Part shown: one piece after another, positions 51,609-60,240 of the stretch
Layout: each line of letters opens with the position of its first letter
Numbering within the stretch: position 1 is the stretch's first letter
From: Ottowia flava
GTDB taxonomy: Bacteria > Pseudomonadota > Gammaproteobacteria > Burkholderiales > Burkholderiaceae_C
DNA length: 64,000 bases
NCBI RefSeq assembly: GCF_008017535.1
Contig: NZ_VRUA01000002.1
Coordinates: 124,001 to 188,000, forward strand
Direction of reading: 5' to 3'
The notes under the pieces: model-generated
The model's input: only the letters and a program-made list of their open reading frames with translations
The model's database searches: none
What the model was told of the DNA's origin: nothing
Translations under genes and position numbers: made by a program

Positions 51609-52586
51609 TTATGCGGCGCCTCTTTGCTGGATCTGCTGATCTCGCGAGACGATCTTCTGAAGCCAATCCGGTAATGACAGATGATTTGTACCCATTAACT
51701 GCCCAAGTGTCCGAGCCCCTTCGATGCACACCATGTATATGGTATTTTTGGTCAAGCGCCAGCCGCTCAGGCCAGCCTCCCGAAGCCAAATGTAGTCTCT
51801 TCGCCCAAGCATCGCCGCTGAACGAATAGTGGACACTACACCATCTTGAAGGTCGTAACCGAAATAGCGCTTGAATGAGCGGGCCTCGTCAAAGTTCCTC
51901 TGAAATGTCTCCCACACGCCAAAGTCATGGGAGTGGAAAACCATCGCCTCCGGAACGAATGCCTTAGTGTAACCGGCTTTAATCGCCTCAAGCGCCCAAG
52001 TCTGATCTTCGGCAAACTCAACATCAGGCAGCGGCATTTTTTCCCAAACGGATCGTCTAATGCAAGAATTGTTGCTGGAAAAAAAATGTAGATATTGTCG
52101 ATATCCAGGATCACTATCGAATCGCTCTCTATCCTCAAGCCGACTAAATGTTAACGTCGAGCCAAATCCTGCAAAATGCTCATCCAGCTCTCGGTGCGTA
52201 ATGTGTCGCGCGTGCAAATGAGCACGATGTGGACCAAACGCCCCAGCCACTGCCGCATCGGTATTGCATCCGTCGACAAGGCTTACCAACCAGTGATCTG
52301 ACGCGGGTTTTGCATCCTGCGTCAAAAATACAAGAAACTCTCCTTTCGAATGCTGAGCGAGCAAATTTCGAGTTTTTCCATGGCGAAAGTCTTTCGGCAA
52401 AATACTGATGACGCTTGCGCCCCGCGTTGTCGCCAACTCAATCGAACCATCGGTCGAACCTGAGTCAACCACCAATATTTCAAATGGCCACGGAGTTTTC
52501 TGAGCGCGTACTGCATCTAGCACCTCACCCAACAACTCGCCGCCGTTCTTGACTGGGATGAGAACCGATGCACAAACCCGGGTCAT
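51609..52586 (-). CDS. Glycosyltransferase family 2
   Basis: Protein of 325 residues with a GT-A fold. The N-terminal signature SVLIPVKNGGELLGEVLDAV and VVDSGSTDGS (39-48) bind the nucleotide sugar; TQDAKP near residue 95 supplies the DXD-like metal site. EDQTWALEAIKAG fits the catalytic-base loop. Rhamnosyltransferase-like proteins share this pattern. Overlaps the isomerase gene by 4 nt and lies within the polysaccharide operon. Acceptor and donor unknown. Confidence 0.88.
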   Translation of the reverse strand: MTRVCASVLIPVKNGGELLGEVLDAVRAQKTPWPFEILVVDSGSTDGSIELATTRGASVISILPKDFRHGKTRNLLAQHSKGEFLVFLTQDAKPASDHWLVSLVDGCNTDAAVAGAFGPHRAHLHARHITHRELDEHFAGFGSTLTFSRLEDRERFDSDPGYRQYLHFFSSNNSCIRRSVWEKMPLPDVEFAEDQTWALEAIKAGYTKAFVPEAMVFHSHDFGVWETFQRNFDEARSFKRYFGYDLQDGVVSTIRSAAMLGRRDYIWLREAGLSGWRLTKNTIYMVCIEGARTLGQLMGTNHLSLPDWLQKIVSRDQQIQQRGAA

Positions 52587-53605
52587 AGATGATGACCCGC
52601 CTGATCCAAACGATTGGATACCGCAGATGCGATTGATCCCGACTTGCCTTTCCCATCAAACTTGCTGTTCTTGGCAGGCGAATTAGCTGGGGGGGACGCC
52701 GATGCGGGCGTCCGACTTGGAGGAATCTTAAACAAGGCTTTTATTGCATCGGTATTGATGGCCGCACCGTACTGTTTGGTTAGCTTCTCACTCAGAGATT
52801 TATTGGCCTTTTCTCTACAAAACGACAACTGCCGATTGGCTGCCGACGTTTTCACGTCGTCCCACTTCATCAAGTATGATGGTCTCACGTCACCGATCAG
52901 GAACAGATACGCAAAGTCACCGTCGCGCACCGGCCCCACTATTTCACCCTTCTTCGCGCCGGCTAACGCTCGCATAATCGCCAGGTCACCAGTCAGGTTT
53001 ACCCAGCCCAGATCGCCCTGAACCTCCATCTTGTATATCTTCTCTGCGTCCTGGGCTACCTGCTCAAAGCTCTTCGCACTTTTCACCACTTCCTGCGCCT
53101 GGTCCATCAACCACCCCATTGCTGAAGAGCCAGCTACTTTTTCAGACGCGGGTAGCATCACGCGTGCGAGGCGAGCGCTAGCCGGGGCGGTGAATGCCTC
53201 AGGGTTTTTGTCGTAAAAGCGGCGCGCAGCGACCTCGTCGCTCGGCTTGACGCATGTCTCTGCCAATTGTTGGTAGACGGCATGCGCATAAATGTCGTCG
53301 AAGCGCTCCGCCTTTTCCGAGCTACGCACAGGCACCTTGATGCGCTGACCTTCCAGCACAAGCATGCGTGTCATCACCATCTCGCGTAGCGCGTTTTCGG
53401 CGCCCCAAAAATTCCTGACCAACGGCTTCAGGTCAACGCGGCGATTGAGGTACGCGCCGAAATCCGCCTCTGTAATGGTTTCGCCGTTTGCCAACGTTGC
53501 CAAGGGAGGGGTTTCGGCCACCGCATGCACAGCACAAACACTAAGAACCACACCCGCCAAAACAAATCGGGTATGACCAAACACCGCGTTTAACACCTTC
53601 TTCAT
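52583..53605 (-). CDS. Parvulin-like peptidyl-prolyl isomerase, EpsD-type
   Basis: Exported protein of 340 residues: signal peptide 1-30 (cleavage after HAVA), a SurA-like N-terminal helical region, a parvulin-like domain near 140-240 (VMLPASEKVAGSS, GDLGWVNLTGDL, GEIVGPVRDGDFAYLFLI) and a Pro/Ser/Lys-rich tail after 290. It resembles the EpsD isomerases found in betaproteobacterial exopolysaccharide loci. It is the second gene of the polysaccharide operon, overlapping the GT2 gene by 4 nt. The client protein is unknown. Confidence 0.8.
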   Translation of the reverse strand: MKKVLNAVFGHTRFVLAGVVLSVCAVHAVAETPPLATLANGETITEADFGAYLNRRVDLKPLVRNFWGAENALREMVMTRMLVLEGQRIKVPVRSSEKAERFDDIYAHAVYQQLAETCVKPSDEVAARRFYDKNPEAFTAPASARLARVMLPASEKVAGSSAMGWLMDQAQEVVKSAKSFEQVAQDAEKIYKMEVQGDLGWVNLTGDLAIMRALAGAKKGEIVGPVRDGDFAYLFLIGDVRPSYLMKWDDVKTSAANRQLSFCREKANKSLSEKLTKQYGAAINTDAIKALFKIPPSRTPASASPPANSPAKNSKFDGKGKSGSIASAVSNRLDQAGHHL

Positions 53606-53608
53606 GGT

Positions 53609-54697
53609 CTACTTCTTCTCCGAAGCACGTTCCCAGATGGGACCGCGATACAAGTCCGCTCTGTCACCAGCGGAGTTCAGGACGAGAAGGTCGCGCTCCC
53701 CATCACCGTTCACATCAATTACCTGCAACTCGGTCGGAAAGCCACTTGTAGCAAGCGTTCGAGTTTCAAGCACATTGCCCGCGCTATCCAAGCGCTGGAG
53801 GTATAAGGCGCTGGCAGCCCCCCAAACCACCAAATCATCCGCCAATGGCGCCACTGAAACGGTTCCGGCGGGGTCGCCCTGAAGGTACTGCACGGCACCT
53901 GTGTCCATGTCGAGACGAACGTTACGGCCTCCCATCTCTAGCGCCACGTAAACCCACTTGCCACTGGGCGAGGGGCGCGCTTGGCGCGCCACAACGTCGA
54001 AATGCATCAACTCCTCCGGTGCGGCCGCCCAGTCTTTGGCGCTGACATACATGAGCTTCTTGCCGTCCAAACAGGCCGCAACTGCACCTTGGCCGCGTCC
54101 ACCTGGCGCACGATCCACAAGTGCGGGGTGCCATGGGGTGTCGCACCAGGGCACGTTCTTGACGCTGGCATCCTTCGCGCCCAACGTCCACTCCACGATG
54201 GAAACCTCACGCCCTTTGTATGGGGTCGCCATAAGAGTCACACGGTTGCTTTCGCGAGACAGCACAACCACATCACGGGGCGCAAAGGGAACGAGCAACT
54301 GCGCATGAGGCGTCAGACGCCCTTGATTCACCGAAAAAATGTCCAAGGACTGACCTCGCTCAACAGCAGCAACCGCCCAGTTGTCTGTAAGCCACTTGGC
54401 CGAATCCGGGTGGTACTGAACCTGCTTCCGGTCCAGTTCGATGACACGGGTGCTCTCTACCTGGTGCAAAACAGCGTGGCCACTTTCATGCTCGACCAGC
54501 ACGATTTTGCACCCATCGGCCATGCATCGCGCCTCACCTCCCCACGCCAGGGGTGCCGGGAATGTGACCCGCGCTTCGCCTTGCGAGTTCGGACGCTGCG
54601 GCTCATGAAGCGAAACAGGTGCGCCAGACTGACATCCGGACAAAATGGCGAGCATTGCGCCAACAAAAGACATCAACCGGACCCGCGAACCTCTCAT
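53609..54697 (-). CDS. Lipoprotein with beta-propeller-like body and a VCBS/FG-GAP calcium motif
   Basis: Protein of 362 residues from ATG 54697 (MRGSRVRLMSF). The signal peptide ends in the lipobox LSGC with C22. The body consists of short beta repeats, and near the C-terminus VIDVNGDGERDLLVLN is a DxNGDGxxD calcium-binding FG-GAP/VCBS motif. Probably anchored to the outer membrane. It is the first gene of the polysaccharide operon, 3 nt before the isomerase gene. Function unknown; a role in presenting or binding the surface glycan is only a guess. Confidence 0.78.
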   Translation of the reverse strand: MRGSRVRLMSFVGAMLAILSGCQSGAPVSLHEPQRPNSQGEARVTFPAPLAWGGEARCMADGCKIVLVEHESGHAVLHQVESTRVIELDRKQVQYHPDSAKWLTDNWAVAAVERGQSLDIFSVNQGRLTPHAQLLVPFAPRDVVVLSRESNRVTLMATPYKGREVSIVEWTLGAKDASVKNVPWCDTPWHPALVDRAPGGRGQGAVAACLDGKKLMYVSAKDWAAAPEELMHFDVVARQARPSPSGKWVYVALEMGGRNVRLDMDTGAVQYLQGDPAGTVSVAPLADDLVVWGAASALYLQRLDSAGNVLETRTLATSGFPTELQVIDVNGDGERDLLVLNSAGDRADLYRGPIWERASEKK

Positions 54698-54736
54698 GAG
54701 CACTCCAACCAACGCCAGAAAAAGACGGAAAACAAA

Positions 54737-54758
54737 AAAAGCGCCTACCGGCGCTTTT
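54737..54758 (-). terminator. Terminator of the orphan secreted-protein gene
   Basis: Hairpin AAAAGCGCC-TACC-GGCGCTTTT. Read on the minus strand it ends in seven T residues. It separates the secreted-protein gene from the polysaccharide operon. Confidence 0.85.
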
Positions 54759-54852
54759 AAGACACTTCGGCAAATCGTTATTCTAACGTAGCCGAAGCGC
54801 CAGGTTGTGCTGAAGGCTGGCCCATACAGGCCAACCTCAGGATCTCAACCCA

Positions 54853-55809
54853 TTACCGGATGGTGTGAGCACCCAGAACGGTCTGCACCGCACCGAAGGC
54901 AGGCGCGGAGATCACGCTGTACGTAAACACCGAAGTGTTACGAGCGGTAATGTGTGTTCTAGTCACGCCAGAAGGAATGCCACTCACAGCAGCTGCCTTC
55001 GGCATCCAGGAAATGAAGCCATCCACGAAGGTGGAAGGACGGCCAGCAATGGTTTCAGGATTGAACCAGTCCAACTCAGCGTGGTCCAGTTGGAAGTTCA
55101 CCGAACGGCGGTTCTGTGCGTTGTCAAACATGTTGACCGTGTAAGTACCGCGCTGATCACCCGTCGACCAAACCACAATCGCGGTATCGTTGCCGCCCGG
55201 AGCGCCATCAACGAAATAACGCATCGCGAAAGTCTGATTGTTAGCCGTGGTCAGCGAAGCTGCACCACCAACGGCGGTAACGCTATCAGGGCCCAGAGTC
55301 GTCAGGTTGTTGCCAGCAGGGATTGTCAGCGGACCATCGATGACGGGCGTGAAAGCCACGTCCTTGTTGACGGGATCCACATAGAAGGCGCTACCCGCCA
55401 GAATCGGGCCGCTAGCAGCCAGGGTGGCGGCAGCGTCGGCAGTACCACACAGAGGCGGCGCACCTGCACCAGTGGCGGTGGTGCCCACAGCAAACACCAG
55501 ATAGCCGCGGTAGCCATCCATGCCCGTGCCGGCACGGTCAGCCCACACGAAGGGCTCGTAGTCCTTGGCCGTCATCACAAAACAACCGTCAGCCACGTGG
55601 CCAGACTCTTGGTTGTGGAACGTCCAGTAAACCGGAATCGAGCTCTCCGAGTTGTTCATCAGACCGACAGTGGTGGTACCACCATTGGCTTCCTTGATCA
55701 CGTTCGGCACGACAAACCCGTTGGAGAACGTACCCGACACGTAAGCATGAGCTGTACCAGCCCCCAGCACTGCCGCAGCCGCAACAGCGGTCATTGCAAG
55801 TTTTTTCAT
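54853..55809 (-). CDS. Orphan secreted protein of unknown function
   Basis: Protein of 318 residues from ATG 55809 with a clear Sec signal peptide (MKKLAMTAVAAAAV..., cleavage after GTAHA). I do not recognise a named domain. The mature part is rich in Gly, Thr, Ala, Val and Asn and looks all-beta (VGLMNNSESSIPVYWTFHNQ, DTAIVVWSTGDQRGTYTV). Two cysteines (VADGCF and PLCGTA) could form one disulfide. There is no lipobox, no membrane anchor and no PEP-CTERM tail. It is a single-gene unit with a good promoter and a strong terminator, between the type II secretion genes and the polysaccharide operon. It may be a secreted or surface structural protein; this is inference. Confidence 0.8.
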   Translation of the reverse strand: MKKLAMTAVAAAAVLGAGTAHAYVSGTFSNGFVVPNVIKEANGGTTTVGLMNNSESSIPVYWTFHNQESGHVADGCFVMTAKDYEPFVWADRAGTGMDGYRGYLVFAVGTTATGAGAPPLCGTADAAATLAASGPILAGSAFYVDPVNKDVAFTPVIDGPLTIPAGNNLTTLGPDSVTAVGGAASLTTANNQTFAMRYFVDGAPGGNDTAIVVWSTGDQRGTYTVNMFDNAQNRRSVNFQLDHAELDWFNPETIAGRPSTFVDGFISWMPKAAAVSGIPSGVTRTHITARNTSVFTYSVISAPAFGAVQTVLGAHTIR

Positions 55810-55892
55810 CTCTAAGGTCCTCAGAAAATTTAAAGAAGCGCCCCACTGAGTGGGTACCACAGCCCATCCGTCACTCCGTTTGGGTTGCAGTC

Positions 55893-55921
55893 ATCTTAAT
55901 TGGCGCCTAACTGTTAAGCAA
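55893..55921 (-). promoter_or_regulatory. Sigma-70 promoter of the orphan secreted-protein gene
   Basis: On the minus strand -35 TTGCTT (55921-55916) and -10 TAAGAT (55898-55893) with a 17-nt spacer. The leader of about 80 nt contains a small CCCAC/GTGGG hairpin. Confidence 0.55.
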
Positions 55922-55933
55922 GCAAATCTCGAC

Positions 55934-55962
55934 CAACATCTTAGCGCTCGCCTCAGATGTTG
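55934..55962. promoter_or_regulatory. Inverted repeat upstream of the secreted-protein promoter
   Basis: Perfect 8-bp arms CAACATCT and AGATGTTG separated by 13 nt, just upstream of the -35 box and 14 nt after the end of the small lipoprotein gene. It could be an operator or a weak terminator; there is no T-run. Confidence 0.4.
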
Positions 55963-55976
55963 CTCCCAAGAGACAA

Positions 55977-56450
55977 TCACTTCGTAGGAAACAAACCACT
56001 CTTAGGTGGCGAATGGTACCAGACGCCTTCGATCAGCTTCCATTGGTCTTCGGTACGAAGATCCCTGTCGCGCACCCTCAACAGCGGGAGCGAATACTTC
56101 ATCGTTACATCGACCATGCCTGTGTCGCCCTCGATGGACTTCACCCCCGTGACGTTAACGCTGCTGTAGGTGATGCCGCCTTTTTTGAGGTAGGCCTCCA
56201 GCGATGCGTTGGGCGCCCTTGACTGAGCCTCGTACGCCCAAGCACCAACGTTGTCATTGGCGCGAACGAGACCCCAATACGCCTGGGCACGCTTCAACAA
56301 CGCCTCAGGGGAGGCGTCTGCCTTGGCCGGCGCCGCAGCCGCAGCGCCCGCGCCGGATGGCGAACTAGCGCAACCCCACAGACCGATAGAAAAAATGCCC
56401 AGCGCCGAAGCCAGAGCTGCGCGACGCGCTATAAATTTGATACCGTTCAT
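55977..56450 (-). CDS. Small lipoprotein downstream of gspD
   Basis: Protein of 157 residues. The signal peptide ends in LWGC with C27, followed by an Ala/Gly/Pro linker and a small alpha+beta domain of about 110 residues (PEALLKRAQAYWGLVRANDN, then a VTGVKSIEGDTGMVDVTMKY strand pair) that may be NTF2-like. It follows gspD by 37 nt on the same strand. Small outer-membrane lipoproteins often act as pilotins for secretins, so that role is possible, but I see no sequence match to GspS. Confidence 0.72.
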   Translation of the reverse strand: MNGIKFIARRAALASALGIFSIGLWGCASSPSGAGAAAAAPAKADASPEALLKRAQAYWGLVRANDNVGAWAYEAQSRAPNASLEAYLKKGGITYSSVNVTGVKSIEGDTGMVDVTMKYSLPLLRVRDRDLRTEDQWKLIEGVWYHSPPKSGLFPTK

Positions 56451-56487
56451 AGACCAACCTTCGAAATCATAAAAACAGACGTCATCC

Positions 56488-58923
56488 TCAACGGGGCTCT
56501 GATCCGGCGGGAGTGGCAGGGTTCAACGGATCTTGAAGACTGAGGGACCGGATACGCTGACGCATCTCGACACTTGCCGCTCGCACCTGATCATCGTTTT
56601 CGAGCGCGCGGGGCGTCAAAAGAACCATCAGCTCGGTGCGGTTCTTGGTGTTGCTGGTCGTCGAGAACAGCGCACCGAGTAGCGGTACATCGCTCAGCAA
56701 TGGCACGCCAGCACGCCCGCTGGCCTCGTTTTCGCGAATCATCCCCCCCAGCACGATGGTTTCACCTGAGCGCACGGCGACTTTGCTCTGGATTTGACGG
56801 GTCATGAACTTACGTTGCTTGGTGACCGTGTCCTGCTCACCGACATCGGTCACGTTCTGCTGGATGGCCAGCGTGATCAGGCCGCCTGAGTTCACCGATG
56901 GCGTAACCGACAGCATCACACCGGTGTCTTTGTAGGTGAAGCCGTCCGAGATGACGACGCCGTTGGTGACCGTCGATCCCCCGGAGCTGATCGGCTGTTG
57001 GTCCCCCACCTGGATCGTCGCATTGTGGTTGTCGAGCACCAACAGCGAGGGATTTGAAAGGACCTTGACTTGCGACTTTTGCGCCAACGCGTTGATGGTG
57101 GCGGTAATGGCCCCGGCATTGTTGACCACCGAGTAGGAAAAGCCCGGGGTTCTCGGCCCAATGCCCACGACATTGCCGTTGCTGTCCAACGAGTTCATGT
57201 TGAGCATCGCACGGCCTCGCCGCCCACCGCCCAAACCGTTGTTCAGCGCCCACTCGACGCCGTACTCCAGCGCGCCGGTCAAATTGATCTCGACAATGCT
57301 GGCTTCGATCAGCACCTGAGTAGGCGCCTTGTCCAGCTCGCGCAACGCGCGCTCGATCCGGCGGTATTCCGTGCGCGGCGCGCGGATCAGCAACGCGTTG
57401 CGGGCTTCGTCAGCAACCACCCGAACATTTCCCTCCAGGTCACTGACGGTCGTTTGCGGGCCTGCGCCAGCGCCGCCCAAACCGCCCCCGACTGCTCCGC
57501 CATAGCCCGTCAAACCTCCACCCAGACCGCCTACCGGGCTGGTGTTGGAGGTGCCCAAGGCCGTTCCGCCAATGCCACCGCCCATACCGCCGCCAAGCGA
57601 GCCGCCCAAACCAGTCAGGCCGGAGCGCCCGGAAGCTGAGCCGGACGAGCCGAACCGGTTCCCGCCCGTCCCCAACACGCCTCCTCCACCGAACTGGCTG
57701 GGCGCAGTGCCGCCGGCCACGCCGGCGCGGCCACCCGACGATCCACCGAACAAGCCGTTCAGCAGCTCCGCCATTCGGACCGCAGAGCCATTCTGGACGG
57801 GATAGACAAACAGCCCCGCCTCCAGGCCATCCGTGGGTTGGTCCAGCCGCCGTATCCAGGTTTCCACCTGAGACAACATCTGGCTTCGCGGCGTCACCAC
57901 CACGAGTGCGTTGAGCCGCTCTACCGGAAACAGGCGAACCAGCCCGGCGAGAGGGCCACCCGCCCCACCGCTTCCCGCTGCGGGCCCCGGCGCTCCTGGG
58001 CGCGTCGCACCGGGAGCGCCTCCGCTGGAGGGGCTTGCACCTCCACCAAAAGCGGCAGCACCGGCCGACGCCTGGTCGGGCGCCAGCATGGTCTGCAAGG
58101 TTTCGTAGACCACGCCAACGCTGGCGTATTCGAGGGGAAATACCCCTAGCGACATCCCGGAGAGATAGTCCACGTCAAACGCGTCCACCATCTCCAGCCA
58201 GCCTTCCAGCTGGATCTTGCTGCCTTGCAAGACAAGCAGATTGCGGACCGTGTCGACGTACACGATGGCCTCTCTTGGGGCCAGCGGGCCGAGGATCTTG
58301 GCCATCTCGCCGGCGCCGATGTAGTCCAGCGGCACGATGACCGTGCCGGCACCCACCATGTCCTTCATGCGGGACGCCGACGTCAGCGGGCGGCTGCCCA
58401 CCGTGGCCGCACGCTTGGTGACGTGGTACACCCCCGCAGCGTCACGCACGATGGCCAAGTCGTGGGGCAACAGCACCGTGTCCAGAACATCCAGCACCTG
58501 TTTTCTAGGCAATGGCTTGCGTGTTCTAAGACTGACCACCGCATCACCGCCGGCATCAATGGTGTAGCTCACCTTCAGAAGGTCACCCAGCAACGCCGAT
58601 GCCAGCGCAGATACCGTCACATTTTCAAAGTTCAGCGATACCCGATCGCCCTGCGTCAGGACAGGGTCTGACTTTGGCGCCAAGGACGGCTTGACCAGTT
58701 TGTCTGTACCAGGATATACGCGAGGGCCGATGGCGCTGTCCAGGGCAGGTTTTGCGCCAGTGCCGCCGTCCCGCTGGCTGGATGCCGGTTGCGGGAGCGT
58801 GTGCGCCGGCGAAACCTCGGCGGCCTGCGGCACTTCCTGGCCCAGCGACGTGGTGCGATCCACGGACGCGCATCCGGCCGCAAGGACCGAAAGCATGATC
58901 AGTGATGGTCGAAAAAGCGACAT
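56488..58923 (-). CDS. gspD: Type II secretion system secretin GspD (lipoprotein form)
   Basis: Outer-membrane channel protein of 811 residues from ATG 58923 (MSLFRPSLIMLSVLAAGC), with a lipobox cysteine C18. N0-N3 domains precede the secretin domain (VLIEASIVEINLTGALEYGV; VLSNPSLLVLDN; GETIVLGGMIRE; VPLLGALF). Two long Gly/Ser-rich insertions are unusual: about 290-330 and 395-490, inside the N-domain region. The protein is lipidated, unlike many GspD. It ends the visible secretion cluster; gspE and gspF are not in the window. Confidence 0.93.
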   Translation of the reverse strand: MSLFRPSLIMLSVLAAGCASVDRTTSLGQEVPQAAEVSPAHTLPQPASSQRDGGTGAKPALDSAIGPRVYPGTDKLVKPSLAPKSDPVLTQGDRVSLNFENVTVSALASALLGDLLKVSYTIDAGGDAVVSLRTRKPLPRKQVLDVLDTVLLPHDLAIVRDAAGVYHVTKRAATVGSRPLTSASRMKDMVGAGTVIVPLDYIGAGEMAKILGPLAPREAIVYVDTVRNLLVLQGSKIQLEGWLEMVDAFDVDYLSGMSLGVFPLEYASVGVVYETLQTMLAPDQASAGAAAFGGGASPSSGGAPGATRPGAPGPAAGSGGAGGPLAGLVRLFPVERLNALVVVTPRSQMLSQVETWIRRLDQPTDGLEAGLFVYPVQNGSAVRMAELLNGLFGGSSGGRAGVAGGTAPSQFGGGGVLGTGGNRFGSSGSASGRSGLTGLGGSLGGGMGGGIGGTALGTSNTSPVGGLGGGLTGYGGAVGGGLGGAGAGPQTTVSDLEGNVRVVADEARNALLIRAPRTEYRRIERALRELDKAPTQVLIEASIVEINLTGALEYGVEWALNNGLGGGRRGRAMLNMNSLDSNGNVVGIGPRTPGFSYSVVNNAGAITATINALAQKSQVKVLSNPSLLVLDNHNATIQVGDQQPISSGGSTVTNGVVISDGFTYKDTGVMLSVTPSVNSGGLITLAIQQNVTDVGEQDTVTKQRKFMTRQIQSKVAVRSGETIVLGGMIRENEASGRAGVPLLSDVPLLGALFSTTSNTKNRTELMVLLTPRALENDDQVRAASVEMRQRIRSLSLQDPLNPATPAGSEPR

Positions 58924-58945
58924 TGCGATCATCTATATATAGGTT

Positions 58946-59638
58946 TTAAGTTCTCGCCGATGAGCCGGGTACTGCACCAGGCGCAGAAGCTGCTCCAGAC
59001 GGGCTGGCGGACGGATTCAAGGGCCTGACTGGATGCAGTCCACCCGACCCCGGGGGGGGCGCGGTCACCGCTGGCGCAGGGACGGCGCCAGCTGCCGGCC
59101 GCCGCTGCCCCATGGCACTGCCACTGGGAGCTGACCTGCCCCTGACCGCATCTTTCTGCCCGGGTTGCACAACCGGCGCCGCGTTGGTGCGCTCAAGCGC
59201 ACGCTCTATCCGCTCTCCGGTGGTCGATACCAGCACGGCTACCAGCCCATCAAAAGACTCCAGCCGCCATTCACCCTCCGGCTGCGCAGAATCCAGCTTC
59301 AATACAGTCCGGTCAGGTCGTTGAAGCAAAGCAACCCGCTGCCCGCCGGACTCCAAAACGGCCATCAGGCGCAATTGCGCCATTTCAGATTCAGGCGCAG
59401 AGCGCTCCGCCGAAGCCTCTCCGGCCTCCACCGGCGCTCGCGTCGACCAGAACAATGGACTTTGCAGCGCATGCTTGGCTAGTGCATTCGGACTGGCCTG
59501 GACCGCCACAATTTCAGGCAGGGTCGGCTTGACAGGCGCTGGCGGCTGCCAGCCGGTTCGGCCGACCCACCAGCCAACGACCCCTACGGCAACGGCCGCC
59601 GCGCCTACCACCAGCAACACTGTGCCTGCGCGCCTCAT
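58946..59638 (-). CDS. Type II secretion inner-membrane protein, GspC/GspN-like
   Basis: Protein of 230 residues from ATG 59638, which overlaps the gspM stop (ATGA). One membrane segment (VLLVVGAAAVAVGVVGWWVG) is followed by a linker and a domain resembling the GspC homology region (LRLMAVLESGGQRVALLQRP, EWRLESFDGLVAVLVS). The C-terminal 60 residues are Pro/Ala/Gly-rich. No PDZ or coiled-coil end was seen. In this order of genes it is annotated either GspC or GspN in relatives; it should link the inner-membrane platform to the secretin. Confidence 0.75.
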   Translation of the reverse strand: MRRAGTVLLVVGAAAVAVGVVGWWVGRTGWQPPAPVKPTLPEIVAVQASPNALAKHALQSPLFWSTRAPVEAGEASAERSAPESEMAQLRLMAVLESGGQRVALLQRPDRTVLKLDSAQPEGEWRLESFDGLVAVLVSTTGERIERALERTNAAPVVQPGQKDAVRGRSAPSGSAMGQRRPAAGAVPAPAVTAPPPGSGGLHPVRPLNPSASPSGAASAPGAVPGSSART

Positions 59639-60240
59639 GGCTTCGCCTCCTCCACAGCCTGAGCGATGGGCGCATCCAGCTGCAGGGTCAGCCGTGCCCG
59701 GTGCGCCGCCTTGTTGGATGCTTGCCCTTCGCGCTGAATGTTGAGCGAATGCACCAGGTAGGGCGGGCGCTCCGCCTGCAGCGCCTGCCCCAATTGAACC
59801 AGTTGCGCCCATTCCCCGGCCACCGTGGCGCTGACGCGCACCTTGGGGAGCTTTTGCTCTGACTCAGCCGGCACCGTCGCTGCCTGCGAAGAAACCAGGG
59901 TCGCGCCGCTGGCAACGACCAGCTCGCGCAGACTCTGCAGGACAGCGTTTTGACCCTCGCTACCGCCCTTGTGCAACCAGGGTCCGACAGCCGCCCGCGC
60001 TTGACTGAGTCGCGTATCAATATCTGCACTTGCCGCGAGAATGCCATCCAGACGGGAAATCCGGGACTCCAGTTGCTCTTGCGCGGTGCTGTACCGCGAC
60101 CAGTTGACCCAGTACAGCCAGCCCAGCACAAATACCACAAGAAGGAGGCATGCGGCCACAGCCCACACTGCCCGCTTTGTCCAAGGGTGCAATGCGTGGG
60201 TATCCGATGAGCCGCGCTGATGTCGATTGCGTGAAATCAT
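59635..60240 (-). CDS. gspM: Type II secretion system protein GspM
   Basis: Inner-membrane protein of 201 residues: cytoplasmic N-terminus, one membrane segment (AVWAVAACLLLVVFVLGWLY), a short coiled region (RYSTAQEQLESRISRLDGIL) and a ferredoxin-like periplasmic domain. It pairs with GspL in the assembly platform. It overlaps gspL and the gspC/N-like gene by 4 nt each, so the chain is translationally coupled. Confidence 0.83.
   Translation of the reverse strand: MISRNRHQRGSSDTHALHPWTKRAVWAVAACLLLVVFVLGWLYWVNWSRYSTAQEQLESRISRLDGILAASADIDTRLSQARAAVGPWLHKGGSEGQNAVLQSLRELVVASGATLVSSQAATVPAESEQKLPKVRVSATVAGEWAQLVQLGQALQAERPPYLVHSLNIQREGQASNKAAHRARLTLQLDAPIAQAVEEAKP

Noticed and set aside
54853-54920. 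C-terminus of the orphan secreted protein examined for a PEP-CTERM/exosortase tag or autotransporter signal
   Set aside because: The end (FGAVQTVLGAHTIR) has no PEP motif, hydrophobic helix or basic tail, and no exosortase gene is nearby.
57420-58060. Gly-rich tract in gspD considered as a tandem repeat or CRISPR-like array
   Set aside because: The units are irregular in length and sequence; it is low-complexity protein coding.
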